A stretch of DNA of 64,000 nucleotides from Caldicellulosiruptor saccharolyticus DSM 8903 (GCF_000016545.1 NC_009437.1:537501-601500), one strand, 5' to 3'; numbered from the stretch's first letter, positions 8,095 through 18,241 are shown. Numbers and translations: made by a program. The notes: generated by a model from the sequence alone, not told the origin.

Positions 8095-10331
8095 TGGAGG
8101 TTAAAGTTAAAACACTCTCATATTCTCTTTTTGCATCAGGAGAAGGGGACGGGTTAATAGATAGTGATGTTGTTTATGATAGTTTTGGAATACCATATAT
8201 TCCTGCTAAGCGTGTAAAGGGTTGTTTGAAAGAAAGTGCTTTAGAAGTATGTGAAATGTTGGGGATATCCTCACAAATTGTTTATAGTGTTTTTGGCAAT
8301 GAAGGTTTAGAAGGGAAGATATATATCAATAACTTATATATAAATAATTATGAAGATTTAAAAAACGAAATAAAAGTTCTTAAAAAAGAAAAGGAGTTTT
8401 CTCTATATTTACATCCGCAAAAGGTGTTATCTCATTTTACAGCAGTGAGATATCAGACAGCCATCAACGAAGATGGTGTTGCAAAAGAAAATTCTTTAAG
8501 GACAATTAGGGTACTCAAGCCTGATATTGAGTTCAAAGGGGATATTTATGAGATTAAAACCCTTTCAAGGCGAGAAAAAGCGTTGCTTTACTTAGCGGTT
8601 ATTAATTTAAAAAGAATGGGAACATCAAGGAATAGAGGGTTTGGCGAAGTAAGGTGTATTTTGGAAAATTCTGGATTTGAGAATTCTCAAGAGGCAATAG
8701 ACGTTTTGTTAACATCAGAGGTTACTAAAGCAAGCAAGAATGATAATAAAACATCATCGATACTTTTTGATCCAAAATTAACAGGAGAGAATGCGAGAAT
8801 TAAATTTACTGTTAAAACTCTTTCACCTGTTGTAATAGCACAACCAAGAGGTGAGCAAAACACTGTTTATACTAAAAAGTATATACCTGCTTCTGTTATA
8901 AGGGGGTTATTGGCGAAGAGATTGGTAGAAATTTTAAAATTGGGGCGTGATGCTCAAAGGAATGAGCATTTTTATACACTCTTTTTAAGTGATAAGACAA
9001 AAATAGGTAATGCTTATCCGAAAAAAGAAGGATATGTCTTTTATCAAACGCCTCTTTTCATCCAAGAAGAAAAGGGAAGTAACAGTGCTACACTTTATAA
9101 TGTCTTCGACAAATATGAAGAAACAGAAATGCCGAATAATACAAAGCCGCTGAATAAATTTTGTTACATTGATGATGAGAATGTTTATATTTATGAACCT
9201 GAAACTACTTTTTACTTTCATAACAATAGAGACAGGGAAAAAGGACACAGTATAGGGGAAGGAATTTTCTACTATGAAGCCATTAACTCTGGTGAAGAAT
9301 TTGAAGGCGAAATTGTAGGCGATAGAGGGTACTTAGAAGAGCTAAAACAAAAATTTGATGATTTTACCGCTTTTATAGGACGTTCAAAAACTGCTCAATA
9401 TGGACTTGTGAAATTTTGCTTTGGTGATATAGAAGGTTTAAATAGTAACGAAATTAATGACACTGAATTTATTATGTATGCTATTTCTCCAATAATTTTA
9501 TACAATGAGTATGGTTTTACACAACCTTCAGAAAATATTTTAATAGATTATTTAGCGAACCTGTTGGAATGTGAAAAAGAAGAAATCGAAATTGTTGATT
9601 CTGCGGCGAGAATAGAAAAAATTGAAAATTTTATAACTATATGGAAACTAAAAACTCCTTCTTTATTTGCTTATTCCGCAGGTTCATCCTTCAAAGTTAA
9701 ACTTAAGACAATTGATGATAGAATAATAAGAAATCTTGGAAAGATAGAAGCCGAAGGGATTGGTGAAGAAAAAAGTCTTGGTTTTGGAAAAGTTAAAATT
9801 TTACATGATATTCAGGAAGTAATGGTAAGAAAAAAAGTGCCAGAAAAAGAAGATAGAAACTCAACTGATATAAAACAATCAAGAGATATTTTACTGGAGA
9901 TTATAATCAGGGATTTATTAACCGTTGTAAACTATTTGGGATATAGAAAAGCTGAAGATTTTAAGGGTACATTGAAAAACTGGAAGCTAATTTCTAATCA
10001 TTTGATAAACAGGTTATATAACATGCTTACTGAGTCAAATAATTTTAGTGAATGGAAAATAAAAATTGAAAATCTTGATGGTAAAAAAGCAGGAGAGCTT
10101 CTAAAAAAACTTGGTTTGATTGAAGAACTGACCAATAAAGAGATGATTAAAGAAATGTTGAGTAAACAAGATGTTAATAAATTTGGACGAATTCTGTCAA
10201 AATTAGGTGTAAATATAATGAAGGATTCCTCTTTGAAATGGGATATATTTAAAAACTATTGGTTAAATTTCTTAAGATACTTAAGGTTATTTAAAAAGCA
10301 GGAGGAATATAAGGATGAGCAGAATTGTTAG
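8091..10331 (+). CDS. csx10: Csx10-family RAMP protein (Cas5-group) with extra domains and helical C-terminus
   Basis: 746 residues. The N-terminal RAMP unit has the Csx10 signature LIDSDVVYDSFGIPYIPAKR (about 22-41) with KGCL after it, and a glycine loop TSRNRGFGE (about 178). A second unit has YIPASVIRGLLAKR (about 264-277) and the loop IGRSKTAQYGL (about 429). A further loop, GEEKSLGFGKV, is near 558. Residues about 595-746 are almost wholly helical and charged, with no RAMP motif. Csx10 normally caps the crRNA 5' end like Cas5/Csm4. The protein is much longer than a single RAMP subunit, and no separate small (Cas11-like) subunit gene is present nearby. The start is supported by GGAGGG at 8080-8085 and ATGA coupling to cas10. 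Confidence 0.85.
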   Translation: MMEVKVKTLSYSLFASGEGDGLIDSDVVYDSFGIPYIPAKRVKGCLKESALEVCEMLGISSQIVYSVFGNEGLEGKIYINNLYINNYEDLKNEIKVLKKEKEFSLYLHPQKVLSHFTAVRYQTAINEDGVAKENSLRTIRVLKPDIEFKGDIYEIKTLSRREKALLYLAVINLKRMGTSRNRGFGEVRCILENSGFENSQEAIDVLLTSEVTKASKNDNKTSSILFDPKLTGENARIKFTVKTLSPVVIAQPRGEQNTVYTKKYIPASVIRGLLAKRLVEILKLGRDAQRNEHFYTLFLSDKTKIGNAYPKKEGYVFYQTPLFIQEEKGSNSATLYNVFDKYEETEMPNNTKPLNKFCYIDDENVYIYEPETTFYFHNNRDREKGHSIGEGIFYYEAINSGEEFEGEIVGDRGYLEELKQKFDDFTAFIGRSKTAQYGLVKFCFGDIEGLNSNEINDTEFIMYAISPIILYNEYGFTQPSENILIDYLANLLECEKEEIEIVDSAARIEKIENFITIWKLKTPSLFAYSAGSSFKVKLKTIDDRIIRNLGKIEAEGIGEEKSLGFGKVKILHDIQEVMVRKKVPEKEDRNSTDIKQSRDILLEIIIRDLLTVVNYLGYRKAEDFKGTLKNWKLISNHLINRLYNMLTESNNFSEWKIKIENLDGKKAGELLKKLGLIEELTNKEMIKEMLSKQDVNKFGRILSKLGVNIMKDSSLKWDIFKNYWLNFLRYLRLFKKQEEYKDEQNC

Positions 10332-11756
10332 TAGGATAGTAGTAAAAGGTATATTGAAGAACATTTCTCTTTTTTGATTGGCAAAGGGAAAGGAGATTTA
10401 ATAGATATAGAAATTCTGAAAGATGAAAAAGGCAAACCTTTTATTCCGGCAACTTCTTTTGTAGGTGCTCTACGACATTACATGGAAGAAAGGTATTGTA
10501 TAGAGAATAAAAATGCTTGGAACCAGTTTTGGGGTTCATATACACAAGAACAAGATTCGGCTGTTCAGAGTCACTTTGTTGTGAGTGATATATATTTGAA
10601 AAGCGAAGATGTCCAAGGAGAAATAATAGGTATTCGGGATGGGATTAAAATTGACTTAAAGTTCGGAGTTGCTAAAGAAGGTGCAAAATATGATTACGAA
10701 ATAGTAAACCAAAATTTGGAATTTGATTTTAATGCAGAAATTGTAGTAAGAGAAGGCTTTGATAGAGAATATTTTTTGAGAATATTAAAAACAGTCTTAT
10801 ATGAACTTGAGCAAGGAAACGTAAGAATAGGAGCTTTTAGTACAAAAGGTTTTGGCAAATTTGTTTTAGAAGACTGTAGTGTTTATGAATTTTCTTTTTT
10901 TGAAAATAAAAGAAGAGACTGTGCAAAAAAGTATTTTTTATATCTGGAAAATGAAAGATTAGATTCACTTGATGATTTAAAAATCAATATGGATGAAATT
11001 AGTACTCTTCTTCCAAAGGAAAATAAAGATTTTGAGATTGAGGCAGTGTTCTTTTTGAAAAAATCCCTTCTAATTGGTTCATCGAATATAGATATTGAAG
11101 AGGTTGAAGAATTAGATTCTGAACCTGATAAAGTTCATATAAAATACAATCAAAAACCTGTGGTGCCGGGGTCATCATTGAAAGGTGGGCTCAGGGCAAG
11201 ATCATGCAAAATTATCAAAACATTATTGGGAGAAAGTAGAAAAGAGGATACTGAGCTAATAGAAGCTTTGGTTAACAGTATATTTGGTTATGTAACTGAA
11301 AAAAGTGCAAAAGATGATAAAGAGGAAAATATAATAAAAAGGAGAAGTAGAATTAGTGTTGAAGAGTGTATTTTAGAAGGTGTTAAAGAGGCAAATCAAA
11401 CTCGAATAAAAATTGACAGATTTACAGGAGGAACGATAACCGGAGCTCTTTTTGTTTCAAGACCTGTTTGGCACAAAGACGAAAAATTAAACATACGTAT
11501 TAAGGTTAAGGATCCAGAAGAATGGGAGGTTGGATTGTTACTTTTAGTTCTTAAAGACATATGGTGTGAGGATTTACCTTTGGGTGGAGATAAGGCTATA
11601 GGGAGAGGTATTTTAAAAGGTCATAAGGCTCAATTAAAATATCAAGATAAGTTGTATAAATTAAGCCAAGTGGATAATGGCAAAATTAAAATTGAGGGTA
11701 ACAAAGAAGATTTGGAGTATTATGTTAAAAAATTTTTAGAAAAAATAGGGGTGTAG
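10315..11756 (+). CDS. Double Cas7 (Csm3-like) RAMP protein with an apparent frameshift near the N-terminus
   Basis: A perfect GGAGG (10301-10305) precedes ATG 10315, which codes MSRIVSRIVVKGILKNISLF and then hits TGA. Adding one T to the T6 run at 10370-10375 joins it to LIGKGKGDLIDIEILKD, the natural continuation. The main frame then runs to 11756 and could restart at TTG 10374 (460 residues). Two Cas7-like units are seen: KPFIPATSFVGALRHY (about 23-36 of the 460) and VVPGSSLKGGLRARS (about 255). Late in the second is GGDKAIGRG. In type III complexes such subunits form the crRNA-binding backbone, with an Asp before the glycine turn able to cut target RNA. The T-run lesion may be a real mutation, transcriptional slippage or a sequencing error. 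Confidence 0.85.
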
Positions 11757-11762
11757 AATTTT

Positions 11763-12356
11763 ATGAAGAAAGTTTATGAGATAAAAGAAACTTTTTCGAA
11801 GATTGAAAAGTGGGATGAAGTAAAACCATCTGATATAGAGAAAAGAATCTTAGAAAACTTGAAAAATGGTTATATGGTTTGCTGGCTTTGTAATGAGGTT
11901 TTATTTGGGCGAGTTAGAGAAGGTAAGATAGAATTTTATCACGAATTGCAAAGCGACTTTCCAAAGTATTTATTGAGAATTCGTGCATTTAATTCTCAAA
12001 AAGAAATTCATATTTGGAAATCACAAGGACAGTTTAAAGGCAGAATAAGAGAAGACAAGGACATCGAAGCGGGAGATGGGGAAACACTAAAAAAGGTGGA
12101 ATATATAGAGGCTCATCAGATAATGTATGGTAATGGCAAGAATGTGAGAAAAATAAATGAGGAGTTTTATGAAATTTATGACTCAAGGGGAATAAAATAC
12201 ATACTTCCTTCAGAATTAATAAGAGAGAATATATTATCAAAAGATTCTTATTTTGTATTGGTTACAAGAAACTATATAGACTATAACGAAATTGGACAAG
12301 CGGGTTTTATAGATAGCAGATTTGTAAAAATAGAGCACAAGGAGGGAGAAAGTTAA
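11763..12356 (+). CDS. csx19: Csx19-family type III-D CRISPR protein
   Basis: 197 residues. The sequence fits the Csx19/TIGR03984 pattern: an N-terminal WDEVKPSDIE helix, a GYMVCWLCNEVLFG strand, then FNSQKEIHIWKSQGQFKGRI and a VEYIEAHQIMYG segment, each typical of this small III-D-specific protein. Its biochemical role is unknown; it is regarded as an accessory or structural part of III-D complexes. It lies six bases after the double Cas7 and directly abuts the next gene (stop 12356, start 12357), so it is surely co-transcribed. Confidence 0.75.
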   Translation: MKKVYEIKETFSKIEKWDEVKPSDIEKRILENLKNGYMVCWLCNEVLFGRVREGKIEFYHELQSDFPKYLLRIRAFNSQKEIHIWKSQGQFKGRIREDKDIEAGDGETLKKVEYIEAHQIMYGNGKNVRKINEEFYEIYDSRGIKYILPSELIRENILSKDSYFVLVTRNYIDYNEIGQAGFIDSRFVKIEHKEGES

Positions 12357-14375
12357 ATGTCTGATAAAAAATCAGATAAAAGGGCAAAAGCACCTTATAA
12401 TTTTGTGCCTTTAAATAAAAGTCTTGTTTTGGTTTATAATAACAAAGATGAAATTCCTTCTTTTGATAAATATCATCAGGAAAGATTTTCAGGGTATATT
12501 GAACTTGATATAGAAACAAAAACTCCAATTTTTATAAGAGGAGAAGGTTCTCAGTTTTTTAAGATTAATAACAAGCCTTTTATTCCGGGCAGTTCATTGA
12601 GGGGAATGATTAGAACGCTTTTGGAGATAGTTTCTTTTGGGAAATTTAGTTTTTGCGATATAGGGAGAAAGTTGTTTTATAGAGCTGTTGGAGATCTAAG
12701 TAGTTTAGGTAAAGAATATAGGAGTTTGTTTACAAACCAACAAGATTGTTATAGCTATAAATTTCGTGCGGGGATATTAAAGAGAGAAAACGGTATTTAC
12801 AAAATATATCCTTCAAAAGAGATAGAAGGAACGCAAATATTTAGGGTAGAAGAAACTACAATTAAATATAGTGATTTGCCAGAAGAATTGAAAAACAGCC
12901 CACCTTATAGTTTTTTTGAAATATATTTTGAACCTTCACCGTTAGAATATCATACTCACTACCGAGAAGATAAAAAGAAAAATAAAAGAGTACCCTATAA
13001 GCTAAAGTATGCGAAAGTCGAAAGAATTTCTGCTAATAAAGAAGGTGAAAACATGGAAAGAGGTTACTTGATTATTACAGGAGATGTGGGCGATAAAAAA
13101 CATATGCAGTGGATTATAAGTGAACCAATGAATATATCTATACCTATTGATGAAAAAGTTATTGAAGAGTATAGGAATGACAATGATAGAGAAGAGAAAT
13201 ATAACGTTTTAGAGAAATTAGAAGAAAAAAAGGAAGTACCTATATTTTATTTGACAAATGAAAATGATAGAGTTGTTTCAATAGGGCATACAGGATTTTT
13301 CCGCATACCTTACAAATACACTATTGGTGATCATATTCCTGAAAATCTCAAATCTGCTGATGGAATTGACTTTGCCGAAGCTTTGTTCGGTAAGGAAGGA
13401 GAGTTTGCTTCACGGGTTTTCTTTGAGGATGCTGAGTTAGCAGAGAAAAATAATGAGGAAGATATATTTTTTCCTGAGGCTGTGCCGCAGATTTTAAGTA
13501 GTCCCAAACCGACATGCTTTCAGCATTATTTAGAACAAGACAGTTTTAATAATAAAAAATTGAAACATTGGAATGATAAAAAGGCAAAAATTAGAGGTTA
13601 TAAGCTTTATTGGCATAGAGTTACGCCAGATGACGAAAGTAAATGTTCATGGAAATTAAAACAATTCAAGATAAATAAAAGCAACTACGAAAAATTTTTA
13701 AATAATATAAATAAAAACAATTCTACATTGTTAAACAAGAAACATAATTGTATTGAAATCAGTGACAAGGATATTACCATAAAGTGTGCTTTTAATGAGC
13801 TTCCAAAAGATATTCAAGAAGAACTCAAAAATTACTTATTGCAAAGTTCGAAAGCTCAACATACTGTGATTCAACCTGTAAAGAGCGGAATAAAATTTAA
13901 GGGTCGAATTCGTTTTGAAAATCTTTCCAAAGAAGAGTTAGGAGCTTTGCTTTTTGCGTTAGATTTACCTGAAGGTCATTATCATAAAATTGGGATGGGC
14001 AAACCATTAGGACTGGGGAGTATAGCTATAAAACCTACTCTTTTTATAATTGACAGGAGTAAGAGATACAAGAAGCTTTTTGAAGATGATAAGTGGTATC
14101 TTGCTGCTGAAAAAAGGGAAGATATTAACGAATTTAAAAAGGCATTTGAAGAATATATTCTTTGTAGAATTTCAGAAAGTGAAAGAGGAAAGGCAACTTC
14201 TTTATGGGAAATTCCACGAATTAAGGAATTAAAAGAAATGCTTAATTGGCGACATACTGAGAAATCTGACTGGCTTGAAAAAACAAGGTATATGCTGATA
14301 AATCATCCTACATTAAAAAATGAATTCAAAGACAGACCTGTTTTACCAAAACCGACTGAAGTAGTAGACAGTTAA
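12357..14375 (+). CDS. TIGR03986-type Cas7 RAMP protein
   Basis: 672 residues, last gene of the operon. The N-terminal APYNFVPLN (about 12-20), ELDIETKTPIFIRGEG and FIPGSSLRGMIRTLLEI (about 75-91) are the hallmark of this type III RAMP family. A C-terminal unit holds FKGRIRFENLSKEELGALLF and the glycine loop KIGMGKPLGLGSI (about 543-555). It probably contributes backbone or end-capping Cas7 units to the effector. GGAGGG at 12344-12349 supports the ATG at 12357. A strong hairpin terminator follows. The association with Csx19 and Csx10 supports the III-D assignment. Confidence 0.83.
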   Translation: MSDKKSDKRAKAPYNFVPLNKSLVLVYNNKDEIPSFDKYHQERFSGYIELDIETKTPIFIRGEGSQFFKINNKPFIPGSSLRGMIRTLLEIVSFGKFSFCDIGRKLFYRAVGDLSSLGKEYRSLFTNQQDCYSYKFRAGILKRENGIYKIYPSKEIEGTQIFRVEETTIKYSDLPEELKNSPPYSFFEIYFEPSPLEYHTHYREDKKKNKRVPYKLKYAKVERISANKEGENMERGYLIITGDVGDKKHMQWIISEPMNISIPIDEKVIEEYRNDNDREEKYNVLEKLEEKKEVPIFYLTNENDRVVSIGHTGFFRIPYKYTIGDHIPENLKSADGIDFAEALFGKEGEFASRVFFEDAELAEKNNEEDIFFPEAVPQILSSPKPTCFQHYLEQDSFNNKKLKHWNDKKAKIRGYKLYWHRVTPDDESKCSWKLKQFKINKSNYEKFLNNINKNNSTLLNKKHNCIEISDKDITIKCAFNELPKDIQEELKNYLLQSSKAQHTVIQPVKSGIKFKGRIRFENLSKEELGALLFALDLPEGHYHKIGMGKPLGLGSIAIKPTLFIIDRSKRYKKLFEDDKWYLAAEKREDINEFKKAFEEYILCRISESERGKATSLWEIPRIKELKEMLNWRHTEKSDWLEKTRYMLINHPTLKNEFKDRPVLPKPTEVVDS

Positions 14376-14412
14376 ATATTGTTAACATCGGGCTTCAAGT
14401 GTTTACAACTTT

Positions 14413-14450
14413 AATAAAAAAGCGGAGCATCTTGTGCCCCGCTTTTTATT
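14413..14450. terminator. Bidirectional terminator between cas operon and PBP gene
   Basis: AATAAAAAAGCGG pairs with CCGCTTTTTATT around a 12-base loop, giving T-runs on both strands. It closes the cas operon and the converging PBP gene. Confidence 0.9.
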
Positions 14451-14465
14451 AAATTTTCCTAAGTT

Positions 14466-16982
14466 TTACCTCTGCCCATAAGCCTCCCCTGATGTGGTTT
14501 GCTGCTCTTGAGAAATGCTTCCAGATTCAGCTTGGTTTGTTTGTTCAGAACTTTGCTGAGTGCTGCTACCAGAACTGCTTTGCATCTCACTTCCTTGCCC
14601 TTCCAAATTACCACTTTGCAAAGTCTGATTTTCTCCTTGTGGTTGAAGATTTGTCTGATCCTGTGGCAGATTTTCTAGTGCTTTGTGAATGTTACAGTAC
14701 TTTGTTGGTGCTTGGTACATATAGTCATCAGGTGGCACGATTGACTTTGAGGCATCAGGCCAGATAGGGTTGTCTCTGCGAATAAATACCTTCTCAATGA
14801 AATTAGGACAATACTGGGTGGCCAACGCTTTTGATTCTGTGCACACTTTTAGCTTAACATGCCTGTCACAGTACTCTGTTGGCTCTGTGCCAGCGACAAA
14901 TATCTCCTTTATCACCTGACTGCCTCTTGGGTCTTGCTTACATAGTTCTGTTGCAAGTTTTCCTGATTCTTTGCAAACGTACTTTTCAACAATTCCAGCA
15001 GGCCTTGTAAACTGTGTACTTACACCTTTTTTGCTCACAACCTTGTCCATTATACCTTTAAAAATCTTTAAAGCCGGGTTTGTACCATAAAGATAATTTA
15101 ATGCAACAGGCTTGTCTTCACCAACCCAAACACCAAGAGCATAGTTTGGTGTATACCCTACAAACCACCTGTCTTTACTATCATCAGTTGTACCAGTTTT
15201 TCCGGCAACAGGGTAAGAGAATCTCACACCAACTGTAATTCTTGCGGTGACAACGCTTTGCAAAATATTTGTCAAAATGTATGCATTTTTCTCGTCCATC
15301 ACCTTTCTTTTGTAAGGTGTTCTTTCAAAGAGAGTAACACCATTTTTGTCTTCAATTTTAGTAATAAAATAAGGTTTTATATATATCCCACCATTTGCAA
15401 CCGCAGCAAATGCAGCTGTCAGTTCAATTGGCTTTACACCATAAGTAAATCCACCAATTGCAATTGATAAGCTGTTCATATCTTGGGGGGCAAGGGTTGT
15501 AAATCCAAACCTTTTCAGGTTTCTGTACACGTTTTGAATACCAAGGTTGTAAGCAACCTTTACAGCTGGTACGTTTGCAGACCACTGAAGGGCTTCTCTT
15601 ACCGTCATCAAGCCTTTATAGCCTCGCTTGCCGGCAACTACATTGCTCTTGTACCAGTTTCTTGGTGTGTAGCCTCCCACCGAAAATGGAACATCGTCAA
15701 TTATAGTTGCTGCAGTATATCCATTTTCAAGCGCAAGGGCATAGTCAGCAATTGGCTTGATACTAGATCCGGGCTGGCGGACAGACATTGTCGCCCTGTT
15801 TAAAAGCCTTACACCTTTTAAATTTCCTCTTCCGCCCATTATACCTTTTACTGCCCCTGTTGAAAAATCTATCAAAACTGCTGCTGCCTGTGGCTGTGGT
15901 GTACCAGATGCATCATAATGACGAATTTTGGGCATGTATGCAGGGTCAGAGAATACCTCCTCCATAATGTTTTGTATAGTCTCGTCCATTGTGGTGTAGA
16001 TTTTAAGCCCACCACCATAGATAAGATTTTCTGCCTCATCCTGGGATATTCTCTTCTTGTTTGATAAGATCTCGACTGCCTCATCAATTACAGAATCAAC
16101 AAAATATGGATGTTTGTAAGCAGATTCAACAGAAAGGTCTTTTTTAACATACACAAGCTTTTGATTTATAGCCTCTAAATACTCTTGCTCGGTAATGTAA
16201 CCAAGTTCTAACATTTTTTTGAGAACTAGCTCTTGTTTTTTCTTTGCATGCTCAGGGAAGACATAAGGATTATAATATGAAGGGTTTTGCGTAATTCCTG
16301 CAATTAAAGCACACTCTGCCAAAGTCAGTTGTGAAACATCTTTCCCAAAATAAGTATAAGCAGCTGCCTCCACACCATAAGCGCCGCTCCCAAGGTTTAT
16401 TGTATTTAAATATTCTTCCATAATTTGTTCTTTTGTCCATCTTTTTTCAAGCTGAATTGCCAAATACTGTTCTTGTATTTTTCTTTTAAAGGATTTTTCA
16501 AATGTCAAAAGTTTGTTTCTCACAAGCTGCTGAGTAATTGTACTTGCACCTTCAGAAAGACTTCTACTTTTGATGTTATTGAAAATTGCTCCAATTATTC
16601 TTTTGATGTCAATTCCATTATGCTGCCAAAACCTCTCATCCTCAATTGCCACAAAGGCATTGATAAGGTTTTTTGGTATCTTGCTATAAGGTACTCTGAT
16701 TCTGTTTTCGTTTCCGTGAAGTCGAGCAATTTCGTTTCCACTCTGGTCATAGACAATAGTTGTTTGACTGTCATTTGAAGAACTTGTTATTATATCCAAA
16801 GCATTGGGTGGTATTGCCTTTATGTATGCTGTGACCATTCCAAATCCAGCGCCAATTGCAACTACAGCACTTGCAATAATCAAAATTAAAAGTGTTTTTA
16901 AGAAGCTTCTTATAAAGATTCTAAATGGGGATTGCTTTTTTGGTTTTTTAGAACTTTTGCTTTTTTTGATTTCGGTAGCCAT
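14466..16982 (-). CDS. Bifunctional penicillin-binding protein 1A/1B (transglycosylase-transpeptidase)
   Basis: 838 residues with a basic cytoplasmic N-terminus and one membrane helix (about 27-55). The glycosyltransferase domain has EDERFWQHNGID (about 114-125), EGASTITQQLVRNK (about 144) and RKIQEQYLAIQLEKRWTKEQ. The transpeptidase domain has the active-site motif SSIKP (about 405), SAN, and KTGTTDDSKDRWFVGYTP. A cysteine-containing module (EKYVCKESGKLATELC, EYCDRHVKLKVC) and a Gln/Ser-rich tail end the protein, as in many clostridial class A PBPs. It polymerises and cross-links peptidoglycan on the outer membrane face. The start has AAAGGAGG eight bases upstream. Confidence 0.95.
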   Translation of the reverse strand: MATEIKKSKSSKKPKKQSPFRIFIRSFLKTLLILIIASAVVAIGAGFGMVTAYIKAIPPNALDIITSSSNDSQTTIVYDQSGNEIARLHGNENRIRVPYSKIPKNLINAFVAIEDERFWQHNGIDIKRIIGAIFNNIKSRSLSEGASTITQQLVRNKLLTFEKSFKRKIQEQYLAIQLEKRWTKEQIMEEYLNTINLGSGAYGVEAAAYTYFGKDVSQLTLAECALIAGITQNPSYYNPYVFPEHAKKKQELVLKKMLELGYITEQEYLEAINQKLVYVKKDLSVESAYKHPYFVDSVIDEAVEILSNKKRISQDEAENLIYGGGLKIYTTMDETIQNIMEEVFSDPAYMPKIRHYDASGTPQPQAAAVLIDFSTGAVKGIMGGRGNLKGVRLLNRATMSVRQPGSSIKPIADYALALENGYTAATIIDDVPFSVGGYTPRNWYKSNVVAGKRGYKGLMTVREALQWSANVPAVKVAYNLGIQNVYRNLKRFGFTTLAPQDMNSLSIAIGGFTYGVKPIELTAAFAAVANGGIYIKPYFITKIEDKNGVTLFERTPYKRKVMDEKNAYILTNILQSVVTARITVGVRFSYPVAGKTGTTDDSKDRWFVGYTPNYALGVWVGEDKPVALNYLYGTNPALKIFKGIMDKVVSKKGVSTQFTRPAGIVEKYVCKESGKLATELCKQDPRGSQVIKEIFVAGTEPTEYCDRHVKLKVCTESKALATQYCPNFIEKVFIRRDNPIWPDASKSIVPPDDYMYQAPTKYCNIHKALENLPQDQTNLQPQGENQTLQSGNLEGQGSEMQSSSGSSTQQSSEQTNQAESGSISQEQQTTSGEAYGQR

Positions 16983-17164
16983 CTGAAGACCTCCTTTTAT
17001 TCAATTATACCACAAAAATCAATAGCTATACCGTTTTGCTGGATTTATACAAAACCTCTTGACAACTTGCTTTTCTTTATAATTAACTTATGATATAGTA
17101 TAATAAAATTGAATATCCTTATTAAACTGATAGAAATACTGAATTTTTGTGAGGAGAAGTAAAG

Positions 17165-18241
17165 ATGAGAGAAGAAAAAATGAAAGTAAAAGAGATTTTA
17201 GACAAAGCTTATAATGAACACCATCTTACGAAAGATGAGATAAAGTTTTTGTTAAATAGCGAGGGCGAAGAAAAAGAGCTTTTGTTTGAATATGCAGACA
17301 GAGTAAGAAAAGAATATGTTGGTGATGATGTATATTTAAGAGGGCTTATAGAATTTTCAAGCTACTGCAAAAACGACTGTTTTTACTGTGGTCTTAGGCG
17401 AAGCAACAAAGAAGCTCAACGCTACAGGATGCAAGAGGATGAGATAGTTGAAGTTGCAAAAAGAGCATACGATATGGGTTATAGGACAGTTGTGCTCCAG
17501 TCTGGTGAAGACCCATATTATACAAAAGATAAAGTTTGCAGTATTATAAAGAAAATAAAGGAAGAAGTAGATGTCGCAATAACGCTTAGCATTGGTGAAA
17601 GGTCATATGAAGAATATAAGGCTTTCAGGGAAGCTGGAGCTGACAGGTATTTGATGAGATTTGAGACATCAAACAGAGAGCTTTATCAAAAATATCATCC
17701 TGGTATGAGTTTTGAGAACAGAATAGAGTGTTTGAGGTGGATAAAAAGTTTAGGCTATGAGCTTGGAACAGGATTTTTGATTGGCCTGCCTGGCCAGACA
17801 ATAGATGATTTGGCAAATGATATTTTGCTTGTATATGAACTGGATAGCGACATGATAGGAATTGGTCCTTTTATTCCACACCCACATACGCCACTTAAAG
17901 ATGCAGAGGCTGGGTCTGTCGACCTGACATTAAAGTGTATTTCGATATTAAGACTTTTGATGCCAGACAGTAACATTCCTGCAACAACTGCTCTTGGGAC
18001 GTTAGACCCTCTGGGACGTCAAAAGGGCTTGAAATGTGGGGCTAACATTGTTATGCCAAATGTAAATGACCTGAAGTACAAGCTAAAATATGAGCTATAT
18101 CCTGGGAAAATTTGCATAAATGAAGATGCAACAAAGTGCAGAGGATGTATTGAATCAATAATTATTTCGCTTGGAAGAAAAGTAGGGCAAGGTTTTGGCC
18201 AAAGCAGGCATTATGAGCTCAAAAAAGCTGTTTATAATTAA
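17165..18241 (+). CDS. hydE: [FeFe] hydrogenase H-cluster radical SAM maturase HydE
   Basis: 358 residues. The radical-SAM motif CKNDCFYC sits at 68-75, followed by GLRRSNKEAQRYRM, the substrate-pocket segment QSGEDPY and GTGFLIGLPGQT. A C-terminal CINEDATKCRGCIES region supplies the auxiliary cluster cysteines found in HydE. It makes part of the diiron subcluster ligands of [FeFe] hydrogenase. GAGGAG at 17150-17155 supports the ATG at 17165. A TTGACA lies at 17059-17064 and TATAAT-like boxes at 17078 and 17099, but their spacing is not ideal. The biotin synthase-like ThiH and HydG relatives differ in motif context. Confidence 0.93.
   Translation: MREEKMKVKEILDKAYNEHHLTKDEIKFLLNSEGEEKELLFEYADRVRKEYVGDDVYLRGLIEFSSYCKNDCFYCGLRRSNKEAQRYRMQEDEIVEVAKRAYDMGYRTVVLQSGEDPYYTKDKVCSIIKKIKEEVDVAITLSIGERSYEEYKAFREAGADRYLMRFETSNRELYQKYHPGMSFENRIECLRWIKSLGYELGTGFLIGLPGQTIDDLANDILLVYELDSDMIGIGPFIPHPHTPLKDAEAGSVDLTLKCISILRLLMPDSNIPATTALGTLDPLGRQKGLKCGANIVMPNVNDLKYKLKYELYPGKICINEDATKCRGCIESIIISLGRKVGQGFGQSRHYELKKAVYN

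Noticed and set aside
15258-15803. Plus-strand frames inside the PBP gene
   Set aside because: Antisense shadows of a well-supported gene.
17059-17104. Promoter of hydE
   Set aside because: TTGACA and several TATAAT-like boxes are present but none has 16-18 base spacing, so no single promoter is called.
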